Source: Luteibacter jiangsuensis (GTDB taxonomy: Bacteria; Pseudomonadota; Gammaproteobacteria; Xanthomonadales; Rhodanobacteraceae). Taken from it: 64,000 bases of DNA. Both the position numbers and the translations under genes were made by a program. Under the pieces are notes generated by a model. It made no database searches. It was not told the origin of the DNA and saw only the letters and a program-made list of their open reading frames with translations. Shown piece after piece: positions 54,072 through 63,485 of the stretch (the stretch's first letter is position 1; the number at the start of each line of letters is the position of its first letter). The DNA lies in NCBI RefSeq assembly GCF_030812295.1, contig NZ_JAUSSK010000006.1:1-64000 (forward strand), read 5' to 3'.

Positions 54072-56705
54072 ATGCGTACTCCTCTCGTCAGCGCGATCGC
54101 TTTCGCGCTCGCCGGTCTATCCGCCGTAGCCGTCGCCGCCCCGGTCGACGACAGCAGCCAGCTCGCCACCACCCAGCTGCCCCGGAGCGTGCGCCCGACG
54201 CATTACGACGTTTCCGTCGTACCGCATGCGGACAAGCTCGCCTTCGACGGCAAGGTCGCCATCGGCATCGACGTGCTGGAGCCCACCGCGTCCATCACGC
54301 TCAACGCGGTGGACATGACCTTCGCCCACGTGACCCTCGTCCCGGCGAAGGGCAAGGCGAAGTTCACGGCGCCCAAGGTCGCGATCGACGCGGATGCGCA
54401 GACCGTCACCTTCACCTTCGACCATGCCGTTCCCGCGGGCAGCTATACGCTGTCGATGGACTACACCGGCAAGATCGGCACGCAGGCCAATGGCCTGTTC
54501 GCGATCGACTACGACACCAAGGCCGACGGCAAGAAGCGCGCGCTGTACACGCAGTTCGAAAATTCCGATGCGCGCCGCTTCGTTCCCTCGTGGGACGAGC
54601 CGGCCTACAAGGCGACCTTCACGCTTTCGGCGACGGTGCCGAGCAACCAGATGGCGGTGAGCAACATGCCCGCCGCGTCGAAGAAGGACCTGGGTAACGG
54701 CCTGACCAAGGTCTCGTTCCAGCCTTCGCCGAAGATGTCCACCTACCTGTTGTTCTTCGGCCTGGGTGAATTCGATCGCGCCACCACGAAGAGCGACGGC
54801 GTCGAGATCGGCGTCATCACGCAGAAGGGGCTCACCTCGCAGGCGCAATTCACGCTCGACTCGGGCAAGGCCGTGCTGCAGGAATACAACGCGTATTTCG
54901 GCGTGCCGTATCCGCTGCCCAAGCTCGACAATATCGCCTCGCCGGGTTCGAGCCAGTTCTTCTCGGCGATGGAAAACTGGGGCGCCATCTATACCTTCGA
55001 GTACGCGCTGCTGCTCGATCCGTCCATCTCCACGCAGTCCGACAAGCAGGAAGTGTTCAACACCGCCGCCCACGAAATGGCGCACCAGTGGTTCGGCGAC
55101 CTGGTGACCATGCGCTGGTGGGACGATCTCTGGCTAAACGAAGGCTTCGCCTCGTGGCTGGCCTCGCGCACCACCGAGCGCCTGCACCCGGAATGGCATA
55201 CCAACCTCGAAGCAGTGTTCATCCGCGAAGCCGCGATGTCGCGCGACGCGGTGGCCACCACCCACCCGGTGGTGCAGCACGTGGCGACGGTGGAGCAGGC
55301 CAGCCAGGCCTTCGATTCGATCACCTATTCCAAGGGCGAATCGGTGATCCGTATGCTCGAGGCCTATGTGGGCGCGGATACATGGCAGAAGGGCGTGCAG
55401 GCGTACATCAAGGCGCACGCGTACTCGAACACGGTGTCCGACGATCTCTGGAAGGAAATCGACGCGGCGGCGGGCAAGCCGGTGAGCACCATCGCCCACG
55501 ACTTCACGTTGCAGCCGGGCATCCCGTTGGTACGCGTGGAATCGGTGTCGTGCGCGAACGGCTCCACCACGCTGAAGCTGACGCAGGGCGAGTTCACCCG
55601 CGACCGCCCGGAGAAGAAGGCGCTTGCGTGGCACGTGCCGGTGATCGCGAAGACGGTCGGTGGCACCCCCTCGTCCACGCTGCTTTCGGACGGTACGGGC
55701 ACGCTCACCGTGGCCGGCTGCACGCCGGTCCTGGTCAACGCGGGCCAGACCGGCTACTACCGCACCCTCTACGCGCCGGCGCAGATCAAGTCGTTGCAGG
55801 GCGCGTTCGCCAAGCTCGATCCGATCGACCAGCTCGGCCTCACCGCCGACGTCTGGGCGCTCGGCATGGGTGGCCTGCAGCCTGCTTCCGACGTGCTCGA
55901 CCTGATCAAGGCCGCGCCGCTGGATGCCACGCCGCTGCTGTGGGATGGCATCGCCAGCGACTTCTCCACGCTCGATGATTACTACCAGGGTGACGTGAAG
56001 CGCCAGGCCGCGCTGCGCAAGTACGCGATCTCCCGCCTCGCGCCGAAGTTCGAGCAGGTGGGCTGGGAGGCGAAGCCGGGCGAGGAAGCGCCGGTGGCGG
56101 TGCTGCGTGCGCACCTCATCGGTACGCTGGCCCATCTGGGCGACGCGAAGGTCATCGCCGAGGCACGCCGCCGCTACGAGACGAACACGATGCCGGCCGA
56201 GTTGCGCAAGTCGATCCTCGCCGTGGTCGCCGCGCATGCGGACGCCGCCACGTGGGACAAGCTGCACGCGGAAGCCAAGGCGGAGAAGACGCCGCTGGTG
56301 AAGGATCGCCTGTACGCCTTGCTCGGCACGACGGAGGACGAGGCACTCGCCAAGCGCGCACTCGAGCTCGCGCTCACCGACGAGCCCGGTGCCACCAACA
56401 GCGCCGGCATGATCTCGGCGGTCTCGCGCGCGCATCCGGAGTTGGCCTTCGATTTCGCCGTGGCGCACAAGGAGACGGTCGATCATTTCGTCGACTCGAC
56501 GTCCTCGGCGCGTTACTACCCGATGCTCGCCGGTGGCTCGCTCGACCTGGCCACGATCGACAAGATCAAGGCCTTCGCCGACAAGTACATCGCGCCGACC
56601 TCGCGCCGCGACGCGGAAACCAGCATCGCGAACATCCGCTACCGTGCCATGGTCCGCAAGGAACGCCTGCCGGCGATCGACGCGTGGCTGAAGAAGAACG
56701 GTTGA
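54072..56705 (+). CDS. M1-family zinc aminopeptidase (exported)
   Basis: An 877-residue M1 metallopeptidase. The signal peptide (LVSAIAFALAGLSAVAVAA) indicates export to the periplasm. The substrate-anchoring motif is SAMENWGA, and the zinc site is HEMAHQWFGD, with the distal glutamate in WLNEGFASWL. A C-terminal ERAP1-like domain of about 300 residues follows. ATG 54072 starts directly before the signal peptide; the open frame extends back over the preceding Sel1 gene in another frame. It releases amino acids from peptides and ends at a strong terminator. Confidence 0.93.
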   Translation: MRTPLVSAIAFALAGLSAVAVAAPVDDSSQLATTQLPRSVRPTHYDVSVVPHADKLAFDGKVAIGIDVLEPTASITLNAVDMTFAHVTLVPAKGKAKFTAPKVAIDADAQTVTFTFDHAVPAGSYTLSMDYTGKIGTQANGLFAIDYDTKADGKKRALYTQFENSDARRFVPSWDEPAYKATFTLSATVPSNQMAVSNMPAASKKDLGNGLTKVSFQPSPKMSTYLLFFGLGEFDRATTKSDGVEIGVITQKGLTSQAQFTLDSGKAVLQEYNAYFGVPYPLPKLDNIASPGSSQFFSAMENWGAIYTFEYALLLDPSISTQSDKQEVFNTAAHEMAHQWFGDLVTMRWWDDLWLNEGFASWLASRTTERLHPEWHTNLEAVFIREAAMSRDAVATTHPVVQHVATVEQASQAFDSITYSKGESVIRMLEAYVGADTWQKGVQAYIKAHAYSNTVSDDLWKEIDAAAGKPVSTIAHDFTLQPGIPLVRVESVSCANGSTTLKLTQGEFTRDRPEKKALAWHVPVIAKTVGGTPSSTLLSDGTGTLTVAGCTPVLVNAGQTGYYRTLYAPAQIKSLQGAFAKLDPIDQLGLTADVWALGMGGLQPASDVLDLIKAAPLDATPLLWDGIASDFSTLDDYYQGDVKRQAALRKYAISRLAPKFEQVGWEAKPGEEAPVAVLRAHLIGTLAHLGDAKVIAEARRRYETNTMPAELRKSILAVVAAHADAATWDKLHAEAKAEKTPLVKDRLYALLGTTEDEALAKRALELALTDEPGATNSAGMISAVSRAHPELAFDFAVAHKETVDHFVDSTSSARYYPMLAGGSLDLATIDKIKAFADKYIAPTSRRDAETSIANIRYRAMVRKERLPAIDAWLKKNG

Positions 56706-56726
56706 TCGACACAGCTTGAGTGATGG

Positions 56727-56761
56727 GCCCGCCGGTCGCGAGACCGGCGGGCTTTTTTTTT
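56727..56761 (+). terminator. Intrinsic terminator after M1 aminopeptidase gene
   Basis: A perfect 11-bp GC-rich stem (56727-56737 with 56742-56752), a GCGA tetraloop and a nine-T run follow the stop codon by 22 bases. It is the clearest rho-independent terminator in the window. Confidence 0.95.
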
Positions 56762-56762
56762 G

Positions 56763-56843
56763 GTGGGAGCCGCTTCAGCGGCGATGGGTGCTTGCCTCAA
56801 CCTGGCCCGCTGCCGCGGGATCGCCGACAAGGTCGGCTCCCAC
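56763..56843. repeat. Composite REP element
   Basis: A type-A arm (56763-56785), a spacer holding TGCTTGCC and CCTGGCCCGCTGCCGCGGG, and a type-B arm (56820-56843). The same unit is found at 61514-61595 and inverted at 48956-49035. Confidence 0.8.
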
Positions 56844-56846
56844 AGG

Positions 56847-56906
56847 GTCTGGTCCTGCCCGGTCTGGTCCTACTCAGTCTGGTCCTGCCTGGCCTGGTTC
56901 CCCCAC
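56847..56906. repeat. 15-bp tandem repeat, four units
   Basis: GTCTGGTCCT occurs at 56847, 56862 and 56877, exactly 15 bases apart, with a degenerate fourth unit from 56892. The array lies between the REP element and the nucleoside transporter gene, whose stop is at 56941. Confidence 0.7.
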
Positions 56907-56940
56907 CAGGGAGTCATCTCCAGCAGGACTCCCGGCTGGC

Positions 56941-58245
56941 TCAGAAGCGCTCGAGCACGCCGGCGATGGTCGCCGTCATGAAGGTGGCGATGGAGCCGCC
57001 CAGCACGGCGCGCAGGCCGAGGCGGGCGAGATCGCCGCGACGGTTGGGCGCAAGGCCGCCGATGCCACCGATCTGGATCGCGATCGAGGAGAAATTGGCG
57101 AAGCCGCACAACGCATAGGTCGCGATCAGGCGGCTTTCCGGCAGCAGGTCGGGCAGATGCCGGGCGAGGTCCGCGTACGCCACGAACTCGTTGATCACCA
57201 CTTTCTGGCCGATGAAGCTGCCGACGAGGGTCGCGTCCTTCCAGGGCACGCCGATCAGCCACGCCACCGGCGAAAGGACCCAGCCGAAGATGGTCTCGAG
57301 GCTCAGCACCACCGGATGGCCGGTGCTGGCGGAGAGCCATGCGTTGAGGCTGTGCTCACCGCCGATGGTGCCGACCCACTGCACCGGGCCGTTGATCAAG
57401 GCGATCAGCGCGATGAACGCGAGCAGCATGGCGCCGACGTTCATGGCCAGCTTCAGGCCGTCGCCCGCACCCGTGGCCGCGGCATCGATGACGTTTGCCG
57501 TGGTCTTCTCGACGTCGATCTTCACCGTGCCGCGGGTGAGCGGCTCCTGCGTCTCGGGGACCAGGATCTTCGCCAGCACCATGGTGGCCGGGGCGGCCAT
57601 GACGCTCGCGGTGAGCAGATGCTTCGCGTAGAACATGCGCTGCGCCGGGTCGTCGCCGCCGAGCATGGCCACGTAGGCCGCCATCACGGAGCCGGCGATA
57701 TGCGCCATGCCGCCGATCATCACGGTCATCAGCTCGGCCTGGGTCATCCGCTCGATGTACGGCTTGATGGTGAGCGGTGCCTCGGTCTGGCCGATGAAGA
57801 CGCTGGCGCAGACACTGGTGGTTTCCGCGCCGGACACGCGCATCACCTTGGTGATCACCCAGGCCATGCCCTTCACGATCTGCTGCATCACGCCAAGGTG
57901 GTAGAGCACGCCGGTGAGCGCCGCGAAGAAGACGATGGTGGGCAGCACCTTCACCGCGAAGATCACGCCGAACTTGCTGCTGTCGAGCAGGCTGCCGAAG
58001 ATGAAGCGCGAACCCACGTCGACGTAGTCGAGCAGGCGCACGAATCCGGTGGCGATGGCGTCGAAGACGTCACGGCCCAGCGGCACCTTGAGCACGATCG
58101 CCGCGAAGGCGATCTGCAGGGCGACGCCGGTGGCGACCAGCTTCCAGTCGACCACGCGCTTGTTGTTGGAGAAGCAGAACGCGATGCCGACGAGCACCGC
58201 CAAACCGAACAGGCCAAAAAGGACGTGGCCTAGCAGACCCAGCAT
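56941..58245 (-). CDS. CNT-family (NupC-like) nucleoside transporter
   Basis: A 434-residue concentrative nucleoside transporter of the inner membrane, with about ten hydrophobic segments. Family text includes FVFGSLLD-like RFIFGSLLDSSKFGVIFA, FIGQTEAPLTIKPYI and GFANFSSIAIQIGGIG near the end. It couples nucleoside uptake to a proton or sodium gradient. ATG 58245 gives the full N-terminal helix. It stands alone. Confidence 0.92.
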   Translation of the reverse strand: MLGLLGHVLFGLFGLAVLVGIAFCFSNNKRVVDWKLVATGVALQIAFAAIVLKVPLGRDVFDAIATGFVRLLDYVDVGSRFIFGSLLDSSKFGVIFAVKVLPTIVFFAALTGVLYHLGVMQQIVKGMAWVITKVMRVSGAETTSVCASVFIGQTEAPLTIKPYIERMTQAELMTVMIGGMAHIAGSVMAAYVAMLGGDDPAQRMFYAKHLLTASVMAAPATMVLAKILVPETQEPLTRGTVKIDVEKTTANVIDAAATGAGDGLKLAMNVGAMLLAFIALIALINGPVQWVGTIGGEHSLNAWLSASTGHPVVLSLETIFGWVLSPVAWLIGVPWKDATLVGSFIGQKVVINEFVAYADLARHLPDLLPESRLIATYALCGFANFSSIAIQIGGIGGLAPNRRGDLARLGLRAVLGGSIATFMTATIAGVLERF

Positions 58246-58398
58246 CGTGACTTACCCCTTGGAAGGCCGGGGGCAGCCCCGTGACCACTTTAAAAAACGC
58301 GAGGTTACGGGAGGTGGCCTTGTGGGGCAAGGCACGCTGCGGAATCGGGGTGGGCTGGCGTCTTTCGCGCGCCCCCTCTCCGGGCTTACCCTCGACGC

Positions 58399-59028
58399 AT
58401 GAATCTCTTCCTCACCATCGCCGTGGTCCAGATCGTGGCCCTGATCACGCCCGGCCCGGACTTCTTCTTCGTGTCCCAGCTCGCCGCCAGCCGTTCGCGG
58501 CGCGAGGCCTTCGCGGGCGTGGTCGGCATCGCGCTCGGCGTGGCGGTATGGGCGGCGCTGGCCCTCCTGGGCCTGCAGATCCTCCTGCACCGGCTGGCCT
58601 GGCTGGAGCGGGGAATCGCCATCGCCGGCGGTGCCTATCTTTGCTGGATGGGGTTCCAGATGCTCAGGTCGGCGTGGAAGGCGAAACCGGACGCCGCGGT
58701 ACCGGTGGTCGACGTGCGCGGCTCCAGCCCATGGCGCGCGCTGGTGCGCGGGCTGGCCACCAACCTGGCCAACCCCAAGGCCGCCATCTACTTCGCCTCG
58801 ATCTTCTCGGCCTTTGTCGGGGACGGCATGTCCGCCACGACGCGCTGGGGTCTCTGGGCCATGGTCACCCTGGAAACCCTGCTCTGGTTCGCCGTCGTGG
58901 CCGGTATCTTCGCCTTGCCCGCGATGCGTCGCGGTTACGTGCGTGCGAGCCGTTGGATCGATGGTGGGGCGGGGGCGATCTTCACCCTGTTCGGCCTGCA
59001 CCTGATCTTCGGCCGCCGGGCGATCTAG
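58399..59028 (+). CDS. LysE/RhtB-family exporter
   Basis: A 209-residue membrane exporter of the LysE/RhtB family, with about six helices. The hallmark PGPDFFFVSQLAASRSRREA follows the first helix, and NLANPKAAIYF lies mid-protein. Such proteins export amino acids (homoserine, threonine, lysine). Its stop overlaps the end of a convergent MarR gene by four bases. Substrate unknown. Confidence 0.92.
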   Translation: MNLFLTIAVVQIVALITPGPDFFFVSQLAASRSRREAFAGVVGIALGVAVWAALALLGLQILLHRLAWLERGIAIAGGAYLCWMGFQMLRSAWKAKPDAAVPVVDVRGSSPWRALVRGLATNLANPKAAIYFASIFSAFVGDGMSATTRWGLWAMVTLETLLWFAVVAGIFALPAMRRGYVRASRWIDGGAGAIFTLFGLHLIFGRRAI

Positions 59029-59465
59029 CCCTTCTCGAGGTTGCGTGTCACCTGGGCCAGGCTTTCAGCCAACAGGCCCGGCTGGTCCACGCCCTCCAGA
59101 GCCGCGCGGGCGAGGTCGGCGATGAGCGCCCGCACGCGCTCGGCCATGCGCTTGCCGGCGGGAGTGAGGGCGATGTCGGCCAGCCGCCGGTCTGCCTCGT
59201 TGCGCACGCGCAGCACCAGGCCCCGTTCCACGCCCGCATCGACGGCATGGGTCACCGTGCTGGCATTGACGCCGCAGGCGCTGGCCAGTTCGGTGGAGAT
59301 CATGCTGCCGCGCGAGGCCAGCACCAGCAGGATGTCGCTCTGCAGGGCGGTGAGCCCGAATTCGCGTTGGGCACGACGGCGCACGGCATCGCGCAGGCGC
59401 GATCCCGCCAGCATCAGGTCACGGCCCAGGCCCAGGGGCGAGGGCGTCGTCTCGTCGCCGGTCAT
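59025..59465 (-). CDS. MarR-family transcriptional regulator
   Basis: A 146-residue winged-helix regulator with GLTALQSDILLVLASRG, the recognition helix near CGVNASTVTHAVDAGVERGL, and the wing DRRLADIALTPAG. ATG 59465 is used; the longer frame to 59798 runs through the adjacent AraC gene in another frame. It lies one base after the AraC gene, so the two are probably cotranscribed. It is convergent with the LysE exporter gene and could regulate it. Confidence 0.88.
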   Translation of the reverse strand: MTGDETTPSPLGLGRDLMLAGSRLRDAVRRRAQREFGLTALQSDILLVLASRGSMISTELASACGVNASTVTHAVDAGVERGLVLRVRNEADRRLADIALTPAGKRMAERVRALIADLARAALEGVDQPGLLAESLAQVTRNLEKG

Positions 59466-59466
59466 G

Positions 59467-60231
59467 TCAATCGGCCGCGCGACGCCAAGCGCCGGGAGGC
59501 ATGCCGATCGTGCGGGTGAAGACCCGCGTGAAATGACTTTGTTCGGCGAAGCCACAACCCAGCGCGATGTCGGCCAGCGACATGTCCGTGCCGCGGAGAA
59601 GTTCGCACGCGCGCTCGATGCGCCGGTCGAGCAGCCAGCGGTGGGGCGGCTTGCCGATGCTGCGACGGAACGCGCGCGAGAAGTGGTTGACGGACAGCCC
59701 GCAGGCCTCCGCCACGGCGGACACCGGGAAGGACTGGTCCAGCCGCTCGTCCATATAGGCGATGGCCCGGCGTTCCTGCCAGGTGGCAAGGCCTCCACGA
59801 GGGGTGGTGTCCTCCCGCGAGGGGCGGAAGGTCAGGATGGCACGCAGGGCAAGGGCGACGTGGGCGAGCAGGGGGACGTTGGGCGCCTCGGCACGCAGGC
59901 TGTCGAACAGCACCTGGGCCAGGGTGCGCACGGCAGGCGGGTGCTGGGCGCATACGTCACCTTCCGCCTGCCGGCGAAACAGGATGGCACCCGCTCCCTC
60001 GGTATCGGCCGCATAGGCGGCGCGATAGATCAGGAGCAGGTCGTCCTCGGCTTCGTCCGCGTCGTCGAGCAGGATCTCGGTAAGCTGGGCGCGCCCGCGC
60101 AGGTTGGCGATGAGGTTGACGCCCCGCTGCCGGTCGCCACGGTCCACGGCGGCGGATCGTTGGGCGAGGTCGACGATGACCGTGGGTAAACCCACGTGGC
60201 GGGTGGTGCAGGCTGATTCGGCGCGGTACAT
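59467..60231 (-). CDS. AraC-family transcriptional regulator
   Basis: A 254-residue regulator with a C-terminal pair of helix-turn-helix motifs (FPVSAVAEACGLSVNHFSRA and LADIALGCGFAEQSHFTRVF). The N-terminal ~130 residues are an unassigned ligand domain (VRTLAQVLFDSLRAEAPN). ATG 60231 is decided by AGAGGA seven bases upstream. It immediately precedes the MarR gene and resembles the AraC gene at 62639-63235. Confidence 0.9.
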   Translation of the reverse strand: MYRAESACTTRHVGLPTVIVDLAQRSAAVDRGDRQRGVNLIANLRGRAQLTEILLDDADEAEDDLLLIYRAAYAADTEGAGAILFRRQAEGDVCAQHPPAVRTLAQVLFDSLRAEAPNVPLLAHVALALRAILTFRPSREDTTPRGGLATWQERRAIAYMDERLDQSFPVSAVAEACGLSVNHFSRAFRRSIGKPPHRWLLDRRIERACELLRGTDMSLADIALGCGFAEQSHFTRVFTRTIGMPPGAWRRAAD

Positions 60232-60340
60232 GAGCCGATCCTCTCGAGGTATCGGATGACGAGCCAAGGATTGCGCATGCAAGGAATACAGCCTACACCC
60301 TTAAGAGGTAGGTCGCGCAATTAGGCCTTTTGGCCGCGTG

Positions 60341-60523
60341 TCAGAGGACCCAGCGCGCGATGGCGGCCACCACGGCGAGCACGAGCACCACGATCAACAC
60401 ATGGCGCAGGTAGGCCCCGCCGGACGCGCCGCCGTCGTAACTGGCATCGTCGTAGTCATGCGATGCGTCGCGCGGGTGGCGGATGAAAGGCAGGCGCAGG
60501 CGTTTGCGGCGTTTGGCTGGCAT
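60341..60523 (-). CDS. Small single-pass membrane protein
   Basis: A 60-residue protein: a basic N-terminus (MPAKRRKRLRLPFIRHPRD), an acidic/glycine middle, and one C-terminal hydrophobic segment (HVLIVVLVLAVVAAIARWVL). It is probably tail-anchored in the inner membrane with a cytosolic N-terminus. No family recognised. It is preceded by the gene at 60541-61455 after 17 bases, so the two may share a transcript. Confidence 0.6.
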   Translation of the reverse strand: MPAKRRKRLRLPFIRHPRDASHDYDDASYDGGASGGAYLRHVLIVVLVLAVVAAIARWVL

Positions 60524-60540
60524 GCCGTCATGCTACCGAC

Positions 60541-61455
60541 TCAGGTGCCCACCCGCGAGGTGTTCTTCAGTTCCTCTAGGATCTCCGGCCCCCGCACATC
60601 GATGTGGTCCAGGTTGTTCACGTAGAACCGCACGAAAGGCTTCTCCGCGTCCTTCGGCATCCATGGTTTCGCCCAGACGAAGACGACGCAATAGCCGTCC
60701 GCTTCCGCGATGAGTTTGTCGAGCCTTGCCCGCAGCAGCTTGCGCACGGGATAGGCGTCGATGTCCTTTGCGGTGAGGGTGATCGTCGGCCGCAGTTCGC
60801 CATCGTCGTGGCGGAAGGGGCGCGAGAAGCGCAGGTAATAGCCGCCTTCCTTCGTGGCGCGCAGCGACGCCGTGCCCCACCATACGGCGCGGGTACCGAG
60901 CAGGTCGGTCGCCTTCTGCCGGTAGATGTTGCGAAAGAGGGCTTCATAGGTGACGGTCTCGCCGCCGATGTCGACCGTGGCCTCGGCCAGATCCTTGTCC
61001 CGGCGGTGCTCCAGGAACTTCTGCACCAGCGAGGACAGGCGGTAATAGTGACTGGGGCGCGGCTTCAACCCGGTGCCGGCGCCGGTTGCCACGCGACGCG
61101 CGGGTACCGCCGCCGGGTCCGCTTGCGCCGCCGCCGTGGTGGCCCGGAAATGATCGGCCGGTCTTTCCGCTTCGAAGACATCCGGTTGTTTGCCGGCGGT
61201 TGGTTCACCACGGCCGTGCGCCACCTCGCAGCTTTCCGCATGGTCTTCCAGGCGGCGCGATCGAAAATACGGGCGAATGCGCAGGTTCTGCTCGGGCTTG
61301 TCCAGGCAGGCGCAGATCAGCGGTGCGGAACAACCGGTGCCGACACAGGTGAACGTGGCGTCGTGGTCGAGCAGGTCGGCCCAGTAGAGTTCGTAGGCGC
61401 GCTCGGCGGTGAGCCGTTCGTTGCGCTGGGGGGTGATCGCTTCTTCGATCGACAC
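60541..61455 (-). CDS. Hypothetical protein with N-terminal cysteine cluster
   Basis: I do not recognise this 304-residue protein. The N-terminal ~80 residues hold a Cys/His cluster (CVGTGCSAPLICACLD ... HAESCEVAH) that could be a zinc-binding or CoiA-like recruitment domain. A proline/alanine linker follows, then a C-terminal alpha/beta domain (residues ~135-304) that looks globular. No signal peptide. A nuclease or DNA-associated function is possible but not shown. Confidence 0.65.
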   Translation of the reverse strand: MSIEEAITPQRNERLTAERAYELYWADLLDHDATFTCVGTGCSAPLICACLDKPEQNLRIRPYFRSRRLEDHAESCEVAHGRGEPTAGKQPDVFEAERPADHFRATTAAAQADPAAVPARRVATGAGTGLKPRPSHYYRLSSLVQKFLEHRRDKDLAEATVDIGGETVTYEALFRNIYRQKATDLLGTRAVWWGTASLRATKEGGYYLRFSRPFRHDDGELRPTITLTAKDIDAYPVRKLLRARLDKLIAEADGYCVVFVWAKPWMPKDAEKPFVRFYVNNLDHIDVRGPEILEELKNTSRVGT

Positions 61456-61513
61456 GATGCGGGTTCCGGGCTGCTGGCTGTCCGGACTTTACCGTGGCCG
61501 AGGCCACTTCACT

Positions 61514-61652
61514 GTGGGAGCCGCTTCAGCGGAGATGGTGTGCTTGCCGTGACCTGGCCCGCTGCCGCGGGATCGCCGACAGAGTCGGCTCCCACCAGGC
61601 CATCCAACCGCTGGTGGAAGCCGCCCTGGTGGGAGCCGACCCTGTCGGCGAT
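61514..61652. repeat. Composite REP element plus extra type-B unit
   Basis: A type-A arm (from 61514), spacer with TGCTTGCC and the CCTGGCCCGCTGCCGCGGG core, and a type-B arm (61572-61595), followed by a second type-B unit in the opposite orientation (61629-61652). Sits between two minus-strand genes. Confidence 0.8.
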
Positions 61653-61658
61653 CGTGAG

Positions 61659-61931
61659 CTAGAAGCTGCCGAAGCCCCGGGCCGGTTCGAGTCCGAGATC
61701 CGTCTTCACCCCGCGCAGGAATGCCAGGACATCCTCGTAGCGGCCCGCGGCCACGAGCGACTCGGCCGTCAGCAGGCCAAGGCCGGCGATGGGGTCGTCG
61801 CGGTACCAGGCGATGCGGGCGGACTCGTCCGGTTCGACGCGGGCGGCCTCGCGCAGCACTTGCCAGGCGTGCGATTTGCGCGCGGCGCCTTCGACGGTGG
61901 AATGGATATCGACGATCCGGGCGTACGGCAT
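61659..61931 (-). CDS. Small hypothetical protein
   Basis: A 90-residue soluble helical protein ([40 protein letters not shown]) of unknown function. ATG 61931 is chosen; an in-frame TTG at 61940 adds three residues. It is divergent from wrbA, 104 bases away. Its end lies seven bases from a REP unit. Confidence 0.6.
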   Translation of the reverse strand: MPYARIVDIHSTVEGAARKSHAWQVLREAARVEPDESARIAWYRDDPIAGLGLLTAESLVAAGRYEDVLAFLRGVKTDLGLEPARGFGSF

Positions 61932-62035
61932 ACGGCTCAACCTCTATACGGCGGCGATGGTGCGCCGACACGTTGCATAGACGGCAACGTGCCTACCTTT
62001 CCTGTCCTGATCCTTTCCCGACGGAGATTCCGCTC

Positions 62036-62635
62036 ATGGCCAAGGTCCTCGTTCTCTACTACTCGGCGTATGGTCACATCGAAACGATGGCCAACGCCGT
62101 CGCCGAGGGTGCCCGTGAAGCGGGTGCCAGCGTCGACATCAAACGCGTTCCCGAACTGGTTCCCGACGATGTCGCGAAGAAGTCCGGCTTCAAGCTCGAT
62201 CAGGCCGCGCCGGTAGCGCGGGTGGACGAACTCGAGAACTACGACGCGATCATCGTCGGAACCGGTACCCGTTACGGCCGGATGACCTCGCAGATGGCCA
62301 ACTTCCTCGACCAGACCGGCGCGCTGTGGATGCGCGGCGCGCTCAACGGCAAGGTGGGTGGTGCCTTCGCCTCGACGGCCTCGCAGCACGGCGGCCAGGA
62401 GACGACGCTGTTCTCGATCATCACGAACCTGCTTCATCTGGGCCTGATCCCGGTGGGCTTGCCTTACAGTTTCCAGGGCCAGTTGAAACTCGACGAAGTC
62501 ACCGGTGGCAGCCCCTACGGAGCTACGACCATCGCGGCCAGCGACGGTTCCCGCAAGCCCAGCGAAAACGAACTCGCCGGTGCCCGTTTCCAGGGCAGGC
62601 ACATCGCCGAGGTCGCCACGAAGCTCTTCGGCTGA
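62036..62635 (+). CDS. wrbA: NAD(P)H:quinone oxidoreductase WrbA
   Basis: A 199-residue flavodoxin-like FMN enzyme that reduces quinones by two electrons. The FMN phosphate loop is [12 protein letters not shown] (residues ~8-19), [12 protein letters not shown] binds the isoalloxazine region, and the end [15 protein letters not shown] is typical. Length matches WrbA. ATG 62036 has GGAGA upstream. An AraC regulator converges three bases after its stop and may control it. Confidence 0.93.
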   Translation: MAKVLVLYYSAYGHIETMANAVAEGAREAGASVDIKRVPELVPDDVAKKSGFKLDQAAPVARVDELENYDAIIVGTGTRYGRMTSQMANFLDQTGALWMRGALNGKVGGAFASTASQHGGQETTLFSIITNLLHLGLIPVGLPYSFQGQLKLDEVTGGSPYGATTIAASDGSRKPSENELAGARFQGRHIAEVATKLFG

Positions 62636-62638
62636 GGC

Positions 62639-63235
62639 TCAGGCTTCCTGCCAGCGCGAGCGCCGCCAGTGGCTGGGGCTTTGCCCCACCAGGCGGCGGA
62701 AAAGGTTGCACAGGTGCGCCTGGTCGGAAAGGCCGCAGGCCAGGGCGATCTGGCTGAGCGGTTCACGGGTCTGCAACATCAGCGTCTGCGCGCGTTCCAC
62801 GCGGCGGCGCATGATGTACGCGTGCGGCGGATCGCCGAAGGTGTCCTTGAACGCCCGGCAGAAATAGCTGCTGGACAGCCCCGCGATCGTCGCCAGGTGG
62901 TCGATGGTGATCGGGAGTCCCAGGTTCTCGTCCACATGGGTGGCCACGCGGCGGGCTTGCCATGGCGCCAGGCCTGCGCCGGTACGGCGGCGCGCTACCA
63001 CCGGTTCCTTTGCCGCGGCGGGTACCTGCTCACGTTCCAGCAGCGCGGCCACGCGGGCGACGCAGGCACGGGTGGTGGCGAGGTCGGTCTCGGCGGCGGT
63101 GAGGGCCTGCTCCAGGAGGCGGGTGACGCTGGCCTCGGTATCGGCAGGGGGGAGGGTGAAGGGCGCCATGCCATGCATGGCTTCGGAAGCCAGTGTGGCT
63201 CCCGTCCCGGCGTAAGCGTTGGTTTCGAATCGCAT
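62639..63235 (-). CDS. AraC-family transcriptional regulator
   Basis: A 198-residue regulator with a short N-terminal region and a C-terminal AraC DNA-binding domain (ITIDHLATIAGLSSSYFCRA, LSQIALACGLSDQAHLCNLF). The sensor domain is much shorter than usual for AraC proteins, so it may act without a ligand domain. Start at 63235 has GGAG nine bases upstream; ATG 63241 and GTG 63250 are alternatives. It is convergent with wrbA. Confidence 0.87.
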   Translation of the reverse strand: MRFETNAYAGTGATLASEAMHGMAPFTLPPADTEASVTRLLEQALTAAETDLATTRACVARVAALLEREQVPAAAKEPVVARRRTGAGLAPWQARRVATHVDENLGLPITIDHLATIAGLSSSYFCRAFKDTFGDPPHAYIMRRRVERAQTLMLQTREPLSQIALACGLSDQAHLCNLFRRLVGQSPSHWRRSRWQEA

Positions 63236-63485
63236 CTGCATCGGCTCCACGGCGGCGGCTCATGGGCGGGACTGCCCATGAAGGCAGCGTATGCGCGATG
63301 CGGGGTGGGATGAATTCTACATACGGTCAGGGCGTTCCATACCAAAGGATAGGAGCGCCATGTCGCAATTCTTGTAAGAGCTGTGCCGTAACGGTCAAAA
63401 ACCATCACCGGCGTGCAAGACTGATATGCCGTTTATCCATGACGATCCGGGTCGTTTCCTACAAGACACCGTGTCCAGCCTCCCG

